The position numbers and the translations under genes were made by a program. A stretch of DNA of 64,000 nucleotides from Porpolomopsis calyptriformis. Its lineage: Eukaryota; Basidiomycota; Agaricomycetes; Agaricales; Hygrophoraceae. The DNA lies in assembly GCA_951640195.1 (NCBI GenBank), contig OX621167.1:1-64000 (forward strand), written 5' to 3'. Of the stretch, positions 33,428 to 47,071 are shown piece by piece; positions within the stretch are counted from its first letter, which is position 1; the number at the start of each line of letters is the position of its first letter. The notes beneath the pieces were generated by a model. The model did no database searches and had not been told where the DNA came from. It was given only the letters and a program-made list of their open reading frames with translations.

Positions 33428-36400
33428 TCATGTTGATTGGGTTTCGCCCACCTTCTTCCTTCCACCTTCCTTCCACTTAGCGTGTGCCCAGGCGTCAGGT
33501 GGCACAGGGAACGGCAAAATACAGTACTTGTATGGCCGCAAGTGCTTTTTGTCACAGTCCTGTACAAAGTTAGGTCGACGAACCTTCTGCACACGCGACT
33601 TGCAGAATCCACATGAAAGGCGGCACCAATCGCCCTTCTTATCAAGCATGCTTGACGTTACAAAACAGCCCACACCACATGTCGGACATGCCGGAGGATC
33701 CAATCCCCATGGGCAGTCCTCGTTGGAGAGCGCGAATTGCGTGACGGAAATGTCACCTCCTGATTCCGATTCCGATCCCTTCCATGCACGAATGAGCAGG
33801 ACGGGTGTGTGTGAGAGGATGTCTACTCGGTCAAATGACCGATGCAGCGCTTCCTCCACATCCTGCATGTTCTTCTCTTGCTGAAGGAATGCCAGCTCAA
33901 CGAATAACGGCAATGCAGATGTGACTTTGATAGGCGATAACACCTTTGCGGAGAATCCAATGACCCAAGTGAAGATATTACTAGAAGGAGGGATAAAACG
34001 GTTTATTGATTGTTGGGCAGAAGTCGCAAAGGGGAAGGGGAAGAGGGAAATCCTGCATACCTTTCAACCAGGGACTTCCACGACTGTAGACTTCCCTCGT
34101 GGTGAAATGTGTGCCCACAGCACAGGGCAATCAAGCCCTTGATTGATGGGTTCTGCATAAACACGGGATCGTATGCATCCTGCATAGTAGCGCGTAGAAT
34201 CTGGGGAAACCGGTTCCGGTTCAGTTCCAGTTCGACGATAGCATCTTCTTATGAAGTCCTCCAACAACTACTTACTTCGGTGATGTGGGCGTGGCGGTTG
34301 GTTTTGGCCCCTGGGAATGCGTAGACTAACTCCCCCGTTTGAACTGTAGTATGGCCTTCAAGGACGACAAGGACTGCTGAGTTCGGGAATCGCTTTATCC
34401 ACTCCACCGCTTGTGAGCGCAATGCTTTGAGAGTGCGTCCATTATTCAAGTAAACGTATATAGTCTGGAGCTGTTTATAGAATACCATAAGCCTAAATCA
34501 CTCGGTCATTCGAGGAAACGTCCCTCACCTGGTCATCCTGCTCGTGCTTGTAAAAGTCTTTCAATCGCCCTGCGATATTCGGGGCGGTTAGTGTCTCTTT
34601 GACCATTCTTGCCTCACATGTGTATATGTGGATGTAGAGGAGGGGGGTTATAACCCTCCCCCCGTGGAAGAATGATTTTATTCGTGAGTTGATTGTATAC
34701 TGAAGAAGGAAAATCAGTGGTGTTGTCTTGCATGAAGTAGATCCAAACCTTGGGAAGTATTTTTTTGAGGCGACAATGCCTCAGGCAGTACCATGGAGTT
34801 CCCTCAGGAACATCCCACTGGACACACGCAGTCGAGTCCGAGGAAACACACAGCATGACACCACACCCTGGTTCACTGCATACCACAAATGACCCACCAT
34901 CACTACAATATTGGCAAAACTATCCAAAACATGCAGCATATTAGCGGGACTCGTAATAAATTATTTTTCCTCCCATCTTCTTACCATCTTTGCCGACCCC
35001 TTGCCTTGTGCTTCATCATCATCTTGAGATGATGATGCCGTTTCCGACGTCAGTTTATCCATGTTCTCCAATGAATGGAGAAAGTCTTCGCCAGGGTTTC
35101 CTGGCAGTGCATCCGTGATGCAGGTTGACGTGTGAAACCCATAGCGCCGTCGCTTCACTGCACGGCCACCTGCAGCAGCCTTCCTCTTCCTCTTCTCGGG
35201 CACACGGTTGGAAGTCTGTTTTTTCGTCGCTCCACTTGACGAACTCCTCCTCTCTGCACCCACATGCTTCGCATTGGGTTGAGATGGTGGATCCAGGGAG
35301 GGGGAGGATGCAGGCAACGGATGGTTGTTGATTGAAGATGATGCTGTGAGCATCGGATCAATGCCGAAGTTTTCATCCTGAAGTGGAGGTGATGTTGGCT
35401 TGCCTCCGCTCGAGCTGGTTGCTTTGTTTAAAAAGAGTGTGTAATGTCAACAACTGTTCATCAAAGAAACAATGTAGGATGATGTACATGGAATGTTTGC
35501 CAAGTCACCGAGGTCGAAATTGAACTCGGGCTGGTTCTCTGCTATACTGCCGCGCATCACAGCAGCAGGTTGATTAGCTGCATCCTTGGCTGGGGCGGCA
35601 GGGTTGGCAGGGGCGGCAGGTGTCGCAGGGGCGGTGGATTTGGCTGGGGGGGCGGATTTAGCTGGGGGGGCGGATTTGGCTGGGGGGGCGGATTTGGCTG
35701 GGGCAGCAGGGTTGGCGGTGGCGGCGGGTTTGGCTGGGGCAGTGGTTTGGGCTGGGGCGGCGGGTTTGGCAGGGGCGGTGGATTTGGCAGGGGCAGTGGG
35801 GTTGACAGTGGCGGATTTGGCTGGGGCAGCAGGGTTGGCGGTGGCGGCGGTTTTAGCTGGGGCGGTGGTTTGGGCTCGGGCGGCGGTTTTAGCTGGGGCG
35901 GTGGTTTGGGCTCGGGCGGCGGGTTTGGCAGGGGCGGTGGGTTTGGATGCAGGAATGGGCTGGGCTGGGGCGGTGGCTTGGTTGCCGGTATTTTCAAATG
36001 TTGCGAGCGTTAGTTTGTTTCCGACTTGCACCTGTTCCAATGCTGCCAACAATGGCTCTAGACTACCACAGAATGTGGGTCATTATGCTATGCCACAGAT
36101 CAGATCCAATACATACCTGTGTGAGTCGGCCTTGTCTTTCGTGAGATCGATGGGCCGAGATGTGGAGGTAGATGGAGATGGAGCCGACTGGTGGGTCTGT
36201 TCACCTACTTGGCGCTCTTGGCCAGGATCGGAAGGAGGCTGGGTGGCTTGGGTAAGGGGTGGTTGGTGGATGAGGGCATTTGGCTGCGTGCTAGTTGGTG
36301 ATGATATGTTAATAAAGAGACATAAAGATATGTTTGTTTGTTTGTTCATACTCTATGCCGCGTGCAGAAATTTTGGGAGAAGGTGAGATGTTCAGGAAAT

Positions 36401-36578
36401 CGTTGGGATTCCAACCACCTTCATTGGGTTCAGGGGTATAGCGTGGTGAAGGTTGATTGGTTGTGTGGCCTTGGGTCGGGGAGATATTCATCGGAGAGGG
36501 TGGGTTGCCTTGGGAGGAATCACTATCAGAGTAATCATCCCCATGAAAGTTGCTAGTCGCTGATTGTGTATGGGGCAT
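33428..36578 (-). CDS. PHD/caspase-like zinc-finger protein (copy 2)
   Basis: Nine exons at +29,310 from copy 1 (36578-36352, 36290-36117, 36062-35488, 35421-34985, 34919-34701, 34612-34529, 34470-34276, 34200-34061, 33980-33428); 867 aa. The only protein change I noticed is Thr to Ala after the Ala-Pro-Lys repeat (base 35581, c instead of t). The zinc finger, the LEGHT and CCGHT motifs and the C-terminal cysteine cluster are identical to copy 1. Confidence 0.75.
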
Positions 36579-36635
36579 TGCAGCTAATCGTGTATGAAAA
36601 GTCTGTTGTAACGGCGCTAAGGAAAAAGAGACTCA

Positions 36636-36816
36636 CGTGATTTGATTTTTTTTTTTTTTTTTTGAATTCAGCAAATGTATGCGCTAAGATGCACTAGTTA
36701 GTTCTATATTACTATACACAACCAACTCTGCAACTTTGTTCGCAGCCTTATAAGTGGGTTGTCCCAGGGCTTTGGCTCACGCAGTGAGTTTCATGAGTTG
36801 TGTCGTGATTTGATTT
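36636..36816 (-). mobile_element. Short 5'-truncated LINE insertion (copy 2)
   Basis: Same element, same T-tract length and same 13-bp target-site duplication as 7326-7506, so it was inherited when the unit was duplicated rather than inserted twice. Confidence 0.8.
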
Positions 36817-36986
36817 AATCGACAGGCAAACGAAGGCTGCAAGAAGTGAAGTAAAGTGAACTGGTGGCTAGTCCTATAAGGATTTCTAGGAAACCCCGAA
36901 GCCTCACATAGAGTCGCTTTGTGAGGTGAGTGTTTATGTGTGGGTTCCGTTAGTGTACGCGAATCAACTTAAGCTGGAATTAAGGA

Positions 36987-38594
36987 ATGGCTGAAGTTTT
37001 CGCCAACGATGAAAGCCTCTGGAATCAGTCGACAACCCCCCCCGTTAGCAAGTTCACTAAATGGACCTTTGGACGTAATTTCATCTGGATAGGCACGATA
37101 TGCTGCGAATTGCATGATGATGGCCTCCCAGCATTCGAGCTTGCGCTCTTTGATGCGCACTACATGTATTGGCATACAAGTGCTACTGGCCAGTACAGCC
37201 ATAACTACAACTACCACACTCGGTTGCGTGCTGCCATAGAGGACTACTTCAAGGGGGTGAAGGGGCATAATTTGCGCTCGCCTGAAGTCCTCACCCCATG
37301 GCTATGGCGAACATTCTGTGGATGCACCCATATCCCAGAGGGCCGCAATGACTTTATGGAACTCATTAAGAGATATGGTGCCTGGAAGGATGAAGGCATG
37401 CCTGCACCCTCTCTGGACGGTGAGTGTAATGAGATATTTATTCACGCTTCGATTTTAATTTTAATTGACACGCAGAGTGGGAAAGGGCTTTAAAAACCCC
37501 CAGTGTCCAGCTTTATCTGCCCAGGTGGCTAGAAATTTCAAAAGACCACCTAGGCTTCCCAGAGAAAAAGACAAGACTTTACGCCTGGCAATTCCATGTG
37601 TTTTTGCGAGCATGCCCAAGCAGTACTATTGCAGCTGGTAAGACATTGCGTTTTCTCTGCTTGTTGAAGACTAACTATTTGGTGTAAAAGAGGCAAACAA
37701 ACCATTGAAATTTGTCGACACCCCGATCTATGCCTTTTTCTCCAAGGAAGAGCGTTCCACGATGCCTTGGATACGTCTGCTTGCAGACCCATCCTTGGTA
37801 TGCCCACGCTCCACCTCCCTCGTTGACCACAAAGCTCTACAAAAGCTTAACCCAGGCGCCGAATTGGATGACTCTATCCTAGGCTCATACATCGATCTCT
37901 GTCGGGCTCAGAATAAGGATAAAGAAGTAAAACTGATATCGACATATTTCTGGCCTCAGGTATCAAACCTAGACCACAAGGATTATGGTGGCGCAACAAG
38001 GTTGCTCTCTGCAGAGTTGGTAAGCCCTTTTCCCAAACGTTTCCTTCCTTCCATCGATCTGACAGGTTACCAAGAATGGCCAAAAGGTCAAACGTGGATG
38101 GTATGCAGCTGCTTTGTCCTCCATCAACGAGACGTTGGAAACCTTGAAGTCCCTTTATATCCCCGTAAACCAAAACCAAAATCACTGGCTGCTGCTGAGG
38201 ATGAACTTCACGGATCGACGCTGGGAGTTCTATGATAGTATGACTGCATGCGGAAATGCGAAGACCCGGGCAGGCATTATTAAAGTGAGATTTTCAAGCC
38301 ACAGAGTTCCTGATTAAATGCTGACAGGTGTCGAAAAAGGCTGTCAGCGATTATCTCACCACTGAGGTGAATTATAATCTCTCTGGGTGGAATTGCGAAA
38401 CAGATATGTCTGTGCCGCAACAAAAAGGGTCCACAGATTGCGGGGTGTATACCTGTCAATATCTCAAGTGGCTGGTCAACGGTATGGCTATACCTTCAGT
38501 TTTGGAAGAGGCTGATGTTGCTGATTTTCGGAATATGATGATCATGGAGCTGGTTTCTGGGAAGCTTAGGATTGGCGATCGCAAGGAATCTTAA
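36987..38594 (+). CDS. Ulp1/C48-type SUMO protease (copy 2)
   Basis: Exons 36987-37419, 37476-37637, 37691-38019, 38066-38284, 38328-38594; 469 aa. The catalytic His, Asp, Gln and Cys are all kept. One amino-acid change was seen, Gly to Ser in RACPGSTIAA (base near 37619), and one intron difference (near 37446). Both copies therefore look functional. Confidence 0.88.
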
Positions 38595-38728
38595 TATACA
38601 CTCACTGTACTATTCACCTGGTTTTTGTCTGAAGATGGGGTAGCTTTATTAGCTGTAATAGCATTCAGCATTCGTTCAGCATTCGTTCATTCAGCCATTC
38701 TATTCATTTGTGCATCGCAACCTTGTCT

Positions 38729-40735
38729 TCATTTCATCATTTCCTCAACATACTTATGAAAGTTGTGCATGGCACCTTTGGCAATGAGGGCGTGTATGCC
38801 TTTGAACGTTCTCTTCATGAAAACCAACTCGTCGTTGTCCTCAAACATAGTGAAATTTGCCAAGTCTTGTCGCTTTTTCCACTCCATCACCAGATTCTTG
38901 ATCTAGTCAGAAAAATGGATGGATGCAATACCCCCATATTCGACAGAAAGACATACCATGTCTACATCAAAGTGTGACAAATCGACCCATATGCCTTTCT
39001 TGTCGTATCCTTTCGTTGCATCCGATAGATCAAGGAGGTGGGTTGCGAGGTCATCTGCATTACCGCTGAGTGGCTGAAGGAGCAATTTCACCCAACGTGG
39101 GATGGGTTCTGGTTCTAGCTTATCGTGACCATCATCCACGACCTAGAAGAAAAAGGATGGCTACCGTCACCATCCATCTGGACTTGTACTCCGAATGACT
39201 CGAATGCAAGCCTGATACCCACCAGAGTGGTGTCTGTAGCGCGCCCCTTCCCCTTCGTATCCTAGGAGACATACATATAAGCATACACGAGGCACATGAT
39301 GGGGAAAATACTATACCCTTTTCCTTTTCTCAACCTCTATTTCTGGATCCAGACCTACAAGCAGGCTTTCGGATAGATTTCGATTTCGATTTTTCTGGAC
39401 GAATTCTTGGATAAATCGCCATTGCTTCTGACTAGGTATGAAGAAGATAAGACCCACCTGCTGAGGGTGATTCACAGATGGTATAGCTGAGGAGGGTATA
39501 CGCCTTGCCAATGAGGGCTGCTTAGGGCGTCTTACCTGTACAAATCATTCAAATACAAACATAAAACTACAAACAAACCTGGAAGTCCTTGCCAGGAGAA
39601 GCAGGTAGTGACTTTGCTGAGACGCCTGCTTCTGCTTCTGGTTTTGTATTCGCTTGAATTCTCTGTGTATGGTGAATATGACGCCATTGAAAAATAACAT
39701 AGTCGGTACCTTTCTCATGGCCTTTTTTCTGGGGACATCACCCCCCGTTAATGCAGGGAGGGTCTGAAAGAAATCCATAGGGCAAGATGCAACCCTCTCT
39801 CCACTCCTCAGAATCCGTGCTTTGGGGAAATCATTAGATAATTCAACATGCTTGTCCTTGCGTGGGCGTCCTCGCTTCCTTTTTGGAGCTCATGAAATTA
39901 ATTGAATGATAAGTACTTAACAAGCTATCGAATTGACATCAGGATCACACACCTTCACCTTCACCCTCACCTTGATCGTTATCATCTTGTTCATATTCGT
40001 GTTCGTGTTCATACCCAGGTCCAAGTTCAAGCTCAGGTACACGCTCAAGTTCCACGGAGGAGATCGCGACAGCCTCCAAACGATTGGTGAACCCAAATAA
40101 GATGCAGTCTGCTTCGAAACCGTCAAGCCAGGTGGTGCAATTCGATCGGTCACTGAAAGGATCAACGGATTTTAGGACTTGGGGAAGCCAGTAGAATTCT
40201 TTGCTCTACTTCCAGGATAAAAGGTCTGGGTATACAAGCATTTATTACTCAAGCCTAGCCTTGAAAATATCGATATCTTACCATACCACCAGTGTTGTCT
40301 GGAAGAATAATGGCTTCTAAGCTCGGCTTCGAATGCTTTGAGTTTTTTGGGCTGGTGGGCCTTCCCTAGCTCCAGTCGAACACAGAACCGATGAACGACA
40401 TCAGGAATCCAAAGACTGCCAGATGCAGGCTTTTCTCTTTGCGCTTCCTTTATGATATACGTCCTAAGCATGTCATACCATACCATCAACTTTCCAAGAT
40501 GACTCCCTCCATCCTCTTTTTGAAATTGCAGCTGAAGCTGGCACAAGTCAATGACGGTGAATATTGGCCTCCACTTTATCGGGAGAGAACAAATATGTTG
40601 GGCCGCTTGGACTGACATGAGTCCATCCTGGGTGGTGTTTTTGATATAGCATCGTGAGGATAGCGGAACCGTGGCCTGCGGGACCTTTCCAACAGGCCAC
40701 CAGCTAGTTTCGAGAGCATGCAAATCAGTCTCCAT
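38729..40735 (-). pseudogene. AT-hook protein, nonsense mutation in copy 2
   Basis: Exon structure as in copy 1 (+29,310). In exon 2, CAG of WKQSKEFYW has become TAG (plus-strand 40206-40208), which would cut the protein at about residue 157, before the AT-hook. A second change turns Met to Val at the start of exon 7 (near 39138). This copy probably does not make the DNA-binding part. Confidence 0.75.
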
Positions 40736-41393
40736 GGATTTTATCAAGAGATTTAGCAAGATGCACTAAAGTGATCGGGGCAAGTATGGTTTGTTTGTCG
40801 AGATTTATCAGCTACGCCTGCTATACTTCACTGCATATACCGTATTGAGTCGATGGAGCTGTAGATTGAGCTAAAAAGTAGAGGACAACTGTGGAATAAC
40901 ACTGCGCCATTCGATCCTGATCCTGCCACCTTCTTCTACCTGCCCTTCTCCCTTGCGTTCACTTAGAGGCCTGGCTGAAATAAATGCATTCCGTTTGAAG
41001 CAAAGGTTGGAGAGCAGTCTAACAGAGTTTCAGTGTACTCCTCTGAACCGAACCGCTCTGTTCCGAACAGAGTGTACTTGGTTAAAAGGTGGTGATACAT
41101 TGTGGTGCAGTGAAGCTAAGAGGCAAGAACCAGGCCGACCGAAGGTGAATGGTAACATAGCGCTGTGTAGCACTGACTAACTGCATGACGCATGCAGCGT
41201 TCGCTGACAGGACATGAACCTACCGCGGTCTGAGAATTAAGGGGCGAGAAAACCAAGCCAATCGACAGTGAGCGTGGGCAGAGCTCGTTTGCCACAAGCC
41301 ACAATAATCGTGGCATCCACACTATAAAATCCCCTCATTTTTTCTCGACCCCAATTCTCCACTTTCTCCCTAAGCCACCACCCACCATCCATC

Positions 41394-42137
41394 ATGATCC
41401 TCCTTCCCCTAGAGCTGTGGTTCAAAATAATCTCCCACATTCAGGACAGGCCCAGGGATCTACTCGCACTATCCCTAGTGAATAGGGATGTTTCCTCCGC
41501 TGTGTTGCCCTCCCTGGCCCAATATGCCATCGTCAATCCATTGCCACAGCCGCGACACCCTATCCACCTTGTTGAGTTCACCGCCATTTCGGAGTGGGGC
41601 GGCGATTTGGTTCAGGAACATCTGGAGATGGCCGGGAGTAACCTGTGGGTCGCCAGGTTGGGATTCGATGCCTCCGGATGTCAGTGTTTTAGTTTATTCC
41701 TATATGTCTGGGCTTTATCACTAATCCCGCATAAAGATGACTGCCTAGAACTCGAGCGGTTAAGCTTTTCCCGCAACTTATACCTCAGGGAAGTTACCCT
41801 CTCTGGATTACGACTAAAAATGCCGGGTCACTACGACACAATCGATATCTCGAGAATATTTGCTGGATGTCTGATGAGTGCTTTGACCAAGTTCACTCTG
41901 GATCTTACACGGGCCAACCTGGATAACTGCGTCAACGTCAATTGGGCCCTCCTCGACGCATATCTTTCCTCGAGACCTTCCCTTCAATCTGTGCACATTT
42001 TAGGCCCTCTGTTTGTGATAGAGGTCAACGATATCATGCCACTGATTGGCACCAAGGGCATCCTTAGGGTGACATCCATGCCAACCCTGCCGGAACCATC
42101 GGTACCATGGCCATCCCTATCGTGGGTGGGTATGTAA
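41394..42137 (+). CDS. F-box protein 1 (copy 2)
   Basis: 247-aa single-exon frame identical in protein to copy 1, with the same TATA box at 41323-41330. It forms the left arm of the F-box palindrome in copy 2 (41394-43717). Confidence 0.85.
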   Translation: MILLPLELWFKIISHIQDRPRDLLALSLVNRDVSSAVLPSLAQYAIVNPLPQPRHPIHLVEFTAISEWGGDLVQEHLEMAGSNLWVARLGFDASGCQCFSLFLYVWALSLIPHKDDCLELERLSFSRNLYLREVTLSGLRLKMPGHYDTIDISRIFAGCLMSALTKFTLDLTRANLDNCVNVNWALLDAYLSSRPSLQSVHILGPLFVIEVNDIMPLIGTKGILRVTSMPTLPEPSVPWPSLSWVGM

Positions 42138-42523
42138 GCGAGGCAGGAAGAAGTTTTGAAGAAGGAAGGGTAGTGGAAGGGGGCAGGATACGGGTTGAAT
42201 GGGAATGTGGTGACGTTATCCTGTAGCCATCTGTTGCAATGGATCGCGTATGATGACCCTGCCTGATACTGATGAGTCTGGATTGGAAGATATCGTCCTC
42301 TTGAGACGACCCAAGCCCAAGGCGGAGAACACAGAGAGAGATCGTTGTCATTGTTGCTGCATCTGTGTCTACTTTTTATATGTATACGACATCGAAGGGG
42401 TCTAACCTACAAAGCGAAGCGCTTTGTGATCCTTTGATAGCACGATATTACTGAGAAGAAAGATTGTTGGATTGCGCAGCGGCTGCAAGTAATATCGAAC
42501 TGTTGCTTTTGTCACCCACGCAG

Positions 42524-42655
42524 ATTCGCCCTGCCATTTCCCATCGGAGAGATCCCTAAAGCTAAATATGTAGCAACTCGTGCTGCAAAGGAAGCCTTAT
42601 GGCTCCGCACCTTTATTGGTGAAGTATTTGGCCCAATCCCGTCTCAACTATCTTT
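42524..42655 (+). pseudogene. Ty1/copia RNase H remnant (copy 2)
   Basis: Same fragment as in copy 1, but the in-frame stop is absent: the motif reads AAKEALWLRTFIGEVFG (tgg at 42600-42602), which is the ancestral state. A second difference lies near 42553. The fragment is still only a remnant. Confidence 0.65.
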
Positions 42656-42913
42656 TCAAACAACCAATCGGCTATCGTGCTATCAAAGGATCACAAAGCC
42701 CTGACCCCTTTGATGTCGCATACATATAAAAAGTAGACACAGATGCAAATGTATGTAGTAACAATGACAACGATCTCTCTCTGTGTTCTCTGACTTCGGC
42801 TTGGGTAGTCTCAAGAGGACAATATCTTCCACTTCGGACTGGTCAGTATCAGCCAGGGTCATAACGGATCCATTTCAACAGATTGTTACAGGATAACATT
42901 GCCCCGTTCCTAT

Positions 42914-43717
42914 TCAACCTGTATCCTGCCCCGTTCCACTCCCCTTCCTTCTTCGAAACTTCCTCCTACGTATCCGCCCAGATATAGATGGCCATGGTAC
43001 CAATGGTACCGATGGTTCCGGCAAAGTTGGCCTGAACGTGACATCAAGGATGCCCTTCGCGGTGACCAGTGGCATGATATCGCTGACCTCCATCACAGAC
43101 AGAGGGCCTAAAATGTGCACAGATTGAAGGGAAGGTCTCGAGGAAAGATATGCGTCGAGGAGGGCCCAATTGACTTTGATGCAGTTATCCCAGTTGGCCC
43201 GTGTAAGATTGAGAGTGAACTTGGTCAAATCTTCCATAGAACATCCAGCAAATATCCTCGAGATATCGATTAGGTTGACGTTACCCGGCCGTCTTAGTCG
43301 TAATCCAGAGAGGGTAACTTCCCTGAGCCACACGTTGTGGAAAAAGTTTAGGTGCGTGAGTTCGACGCAGTCATCTTCATGCGGGGTTAGCGATAAAACC
43401 CAGACACATAGGAATAACCTGAAACACTGACAACCGGACGTATTGAATCCCAACCTGGTGACCCTCAGGTTGCTCCCAGCCCTCTTCAAATTTTGCTGAA
43501 CCCAACCGCCGTGCCAATTCCTGATGGAGGTGAATTCAAGGAAATGAATCGGGTGTTGCGGCTTTGGCATTGGATCGACAAGCATGTATCGGGCCAGGAA
43601 TGGAAACACAACGGAGGCAAAGTTCCTGTTTACTAGTGCCAGTGCGAGCAGATCTTGGGACGAGTTCTGAATGTAGGGGATAATTTTGAGCCACAGATCT
43701 ATGGGAAGGGAAATCAT
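42914..43717 (-). CDS. F-box protein 2 (copy 2)
   Basis: 267 aa from the ATG at 43717. Two substitutions relative to copy 1: Arg to His in HPIRFLEF and Asp to Asn in FTLDLTRANW, both from CpG-type transitions. The F-box and the basic C-terminus are unchanged. Confidence 0.85.
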   Translation of the reverse strand: MISLPIDLWLKIIPYIQNSSQDLLALALVNRNFASVVFPFLARYMLVDPMPKPQHPIHFLEFTSIRNWHGGWVQQNLKRAGSNLRVTRLGFNTSGCQCFRLFLCVWVLSLTPHEDDCVELTHLNFFHNVWLREVTLSGLRLRRPGNVNLIDISRIFAGCSMEDLTKFTLNLTRANWDNCIKVNWALLDAYLSSRPSLQSVHILGPLSVMEVSDIMPLVTAKGILDVTFRPTLPEPSVPLVPWPSISGRIRRRKFRRRKGSGTGQDTG

Positions 43718-43832
43718 GATGGATGATGGTGGTTTTGGGAGACTTTCGGCTGCTCTATATACTAAGTCGACCTCGACGCTTTGACTCACTCTCAACTAAA
43801 ATCGATTATTCACGTGGCTAGGGTCGCTTAAA

Positions 43833-44398
43833 ATGCCACAGTTTGACAGGGTGAACCTGAACGGTCCTCTACTACGACCATCTCCAGCAGTCTTCTTCAT
43901 GACTGTGTCCGCGTCGCCTCACTTGGCCACTAGATCTCAATCTCAGAGGGTTACGACCTCAGACCAGATGGAGGGTGAGGGAAACCCCATGGGACCAGGA
44001 TCTGCGGGGAATCAAAGTCACGCTGCCCAACATCACCAGGTGAGCTTGCTCTTTTCCTTTTTTTCAGGTTGACAGAGGGGACGTGTTAGGCGAATGAGAT
44101 GAACATCCCCAAAGCTGTCAGCCCGAGAAGAAGAAAGCAATGGAAGGCCAAATTTTTGTCGGATGAGGAAACTGAAGAAACACTACCGACCGTCTATGTC
44201 AATTCAAAGAACACGAAGATGACAACCATAGCAGAGCCGTCGGTAAACACCCAGTCGACAACGGATGGCGATGGCAAGATAGCCGAAGAGATCCAGCAAA
44301 CAATCCACTGTGGGATCGTCACTGCGCCAACCCAGCCGGGGACTGATAATGACCCCATTGGACCACAGTCGACGGAGAGCCATGGGATTGATGGTTAG
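43833..44398 (+). CDS. Small unknown protein, two exons (copy 2)
   Basis: Exons 43833-44039 and 44090-44398, 171 aa. Lys to Glu (GKIAKEIQ to GKIAEEIQ) is the only protein change I noticed. No domain is recognised. Confidence 0.4.
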
Positions 44399-44932
44399 GG
44401 GTCAGAGAGATCAAAACGATTTCAAACAGTTACGGCGAGAGGATGGAAATGCTGAGGTTGGGATCGAACGGTAAGGCTTTCATTAAAAAATCTGAATATC
44501 AGGCCCCTGTGTTGAATAATATGGTTATCAAGATTCGGCACGCAATCTCTCAGATGCAGTAGAGAAGCATGGATGGTGACCCTTGCCATCCCTCCCGTCT
44601 GTAGATTCCACCTTGTTCTCCCTTAGCCAACTTCCTCTTTACCTTCTTCTCAGGGTGGCCCTCGTACCCATTCTCACTCCCGCACTCTCTTTTCCTACAT
44701 TTCATCTGCTCACGCACGTCGGATATTCCCTATGAATTGAATTTTCATTATGACCTTTTGTGTTGGTATCCAGATGACCACTCACCAAGGTGCAAACCAT
44801 TCACCGCTTCTCCAACATCATCAAGGATGGCAGTCACGCTCCATTACAAAGTGAGAAATAAGTGATTCTGAGTCGTCTGAAGAAGCACAAAGATGTCTTT
44901 CAGCCGTACTTTAATCTTATGTTGCTATACTA

Positions 44933-45017
44933 GGTGTACCCAAGGCCCTTTACCTCGGCATGTCGTAGATTGACGGCATTTAAAGTTTTCTTAGCAGGCA
45001 AGTATTGCGTTCCATAA
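44933..45017. repeat. Dispersed repeat, unit copy 2
   Basis: Counterpart of 15623-15707. At two positions (caagg and gacgg) it matches the left-flank version at 641-731 where copy 1 does not. Confidence 0.75.
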
Positions 45018-45636
45018 TACAGGCTATCGATAAGGTTGAAGACATTAGCAAACCTTTGCCAAAATGAGACTGTTGGAAGGAAGGGAAGGGAAATCAACGA
45101 AAAACAGTAACTAAATCACTCAATCACCCCCTCACATCTTTTCAGTGATGAAAATTTCTAGTTACTGAAAAACAATACCACAGAGTAGGTTTGTAGGTGC
45201 GGATCATTAGCAAATTGGAAAACTTACATTTAGCTAAGGCGGCAGCTGACTAGTCTACATTAAATTGACTTCACCATGCCCAAAGTACATCTAATCATTG
45301 CATGATCACCACGAATCAGTGCCAGTTGATCTGTTTATCAGTAAATTTCAGTTACGAATGCTGTAATACAATGAGAAAGTCGCTACTATTCAAACGAGAA
45401 AAAGAGACCTTCGGTGATAAAATTTCATCGATTTTAGTTCCAATGGAGATGACCTCAACATCTCACTTGATTTTATGGTTCATCCTTCTTTTATAATTAC
45501 ACTCACGATTGTCCAAACTGCCTCTTTTGAAGTGCGCAGCCAAGCATAAGTTATGCTGGGCTCGATTTGAACACCTACCAAATATAGGATTAACAAACAT
45601 TCACAAGTTCCAAAAGCACTACCGAATCCGAATCCA

Positions 45637-47071
45637 ATGGCAAATCTCGATTTTATTCTCAACGATACCCATAGATGGCAGGATGGCATCTCAGAGGTTC
45701 AACCAAGCAGCTGGCTGTGTCTATTTGAATTGGAGAATTCAAAGAACTACCTGTTCAAACCGATGGGTTCCGATACAAAGATACGCTGGAAGTATTTTCC
45801 ATTGGAATTCATTGCCTTTAATATCATCACGAATCAGTCTCGCCACTTTTCCTTGCCATTCATGCTGTGCCAACAGGTTGCGTTTCTTGATCTTCAATAT
45901 TGGGCTAGCCTGGTTTCTGGAGATAAATCGATGTCGCGCTATTTAGAGCTGCTAAGGGATGACCTCCTTGAAGAATTCTTCGCAATGGAACCCCCTTCCA
46001 GCTTTAATGAACAACCTTGGAGTACCCGGCCTTGGGCCGTTCGAACGATGCACTCCTTTGGCCACTCGAAGCCTGACCGTGACGCTTATCTCACCACATG
46101 CAGAGAACAGGGCTGGGAGAGTTATATGCATGGCGACCCATTGGAATATCGTACGTGATGAATCGCTCCCAAAGTCCTGATGGTTTATACTACGTTCTAT
46201 AATAGGATGGACAGATATTTTCAACAAATATAAAAAACAAAATACCTGGATGAATTCGGGTCATCATATTATAGACAGCCTTGCAAGCGCACTGAACAAA
46301 GCGAGGGAACATATCTCTGTGGGCCCTTCAAACGTTTTACTCTCTGCAGCCGACCTTCTCGACAAAGGCGACACCTGTTTGGCACAACAAGCTGGTGTGT
46401 GAATGGGATCCATCGCTCTCATGCTACATCAGATATCCTGACTAAACGATCAGCCACAGTCAAGATCCCTGAGTTCGATATAAGTATCGACCCAACACAT
46501 GTGGATAAATCACCATTGGATGTCGCATTGGCACATTCTACCTCAAAAGCTGGTACGTGAATGGGATCTATGGGTCTCATGCCACACCAGATATCAAATA
46601 TCTAGACTGATGATGATGATCAGCCACAGAGGAGATTTCTTCTTCATTCGCAGGCGAAATCGAACAGAGGCTTAGGGCTCCGTTGCCAACATGCATCGTG
46701 CAGCCAAACAAGTTAGTTCATTCAGCCGCTCGATAACTTAGCATCCTTTGACTACTGTATAGCAGACAATCATCTACACGTGTGGCCATGGTACGAACCT
46801 CGGAACCTCCAAGTAGGCAGGCTACTCAACGTGAATTTATTTATTGCGTATTGATTTATTAACTTATTCTTATTCTTATTTCTCTCCCACTTCAACAGCA
46901 CAGGTTGAACGAGGGAAAAACTACAAACAAAACAAGTGGAAGCGGAATAAAAAGAAGAAAATGAAGGCAGCTCTATTACGAGAGACAGAGGCTGAGTTAG
47001 CTGCGCGCAACCCACCCAGCCAACCAATGCGACCCAACCATTCAACCACACGGGTGAACCGAGGGAGATAA
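45637..47071 (+). CDS. W-A-V-R/F-G-H-S family member A (copy 2, intact)
   Basis: Six exons: 45637-46150, 46206-46394, 46454-46552, 46624-46711, 46766-46830, 46899-47071; 375 aa. TGG at 46033-46035 restores WAVRTMHSFGHS, so this is the intact version of the gene broken in copy 1. A further change (Leu to Ser, KSMLRYL to KSMSRYL) is near 45934. The conserved DPLEYR end of exon 1 and the lysine-rich tail are present. Confidence 0.72.
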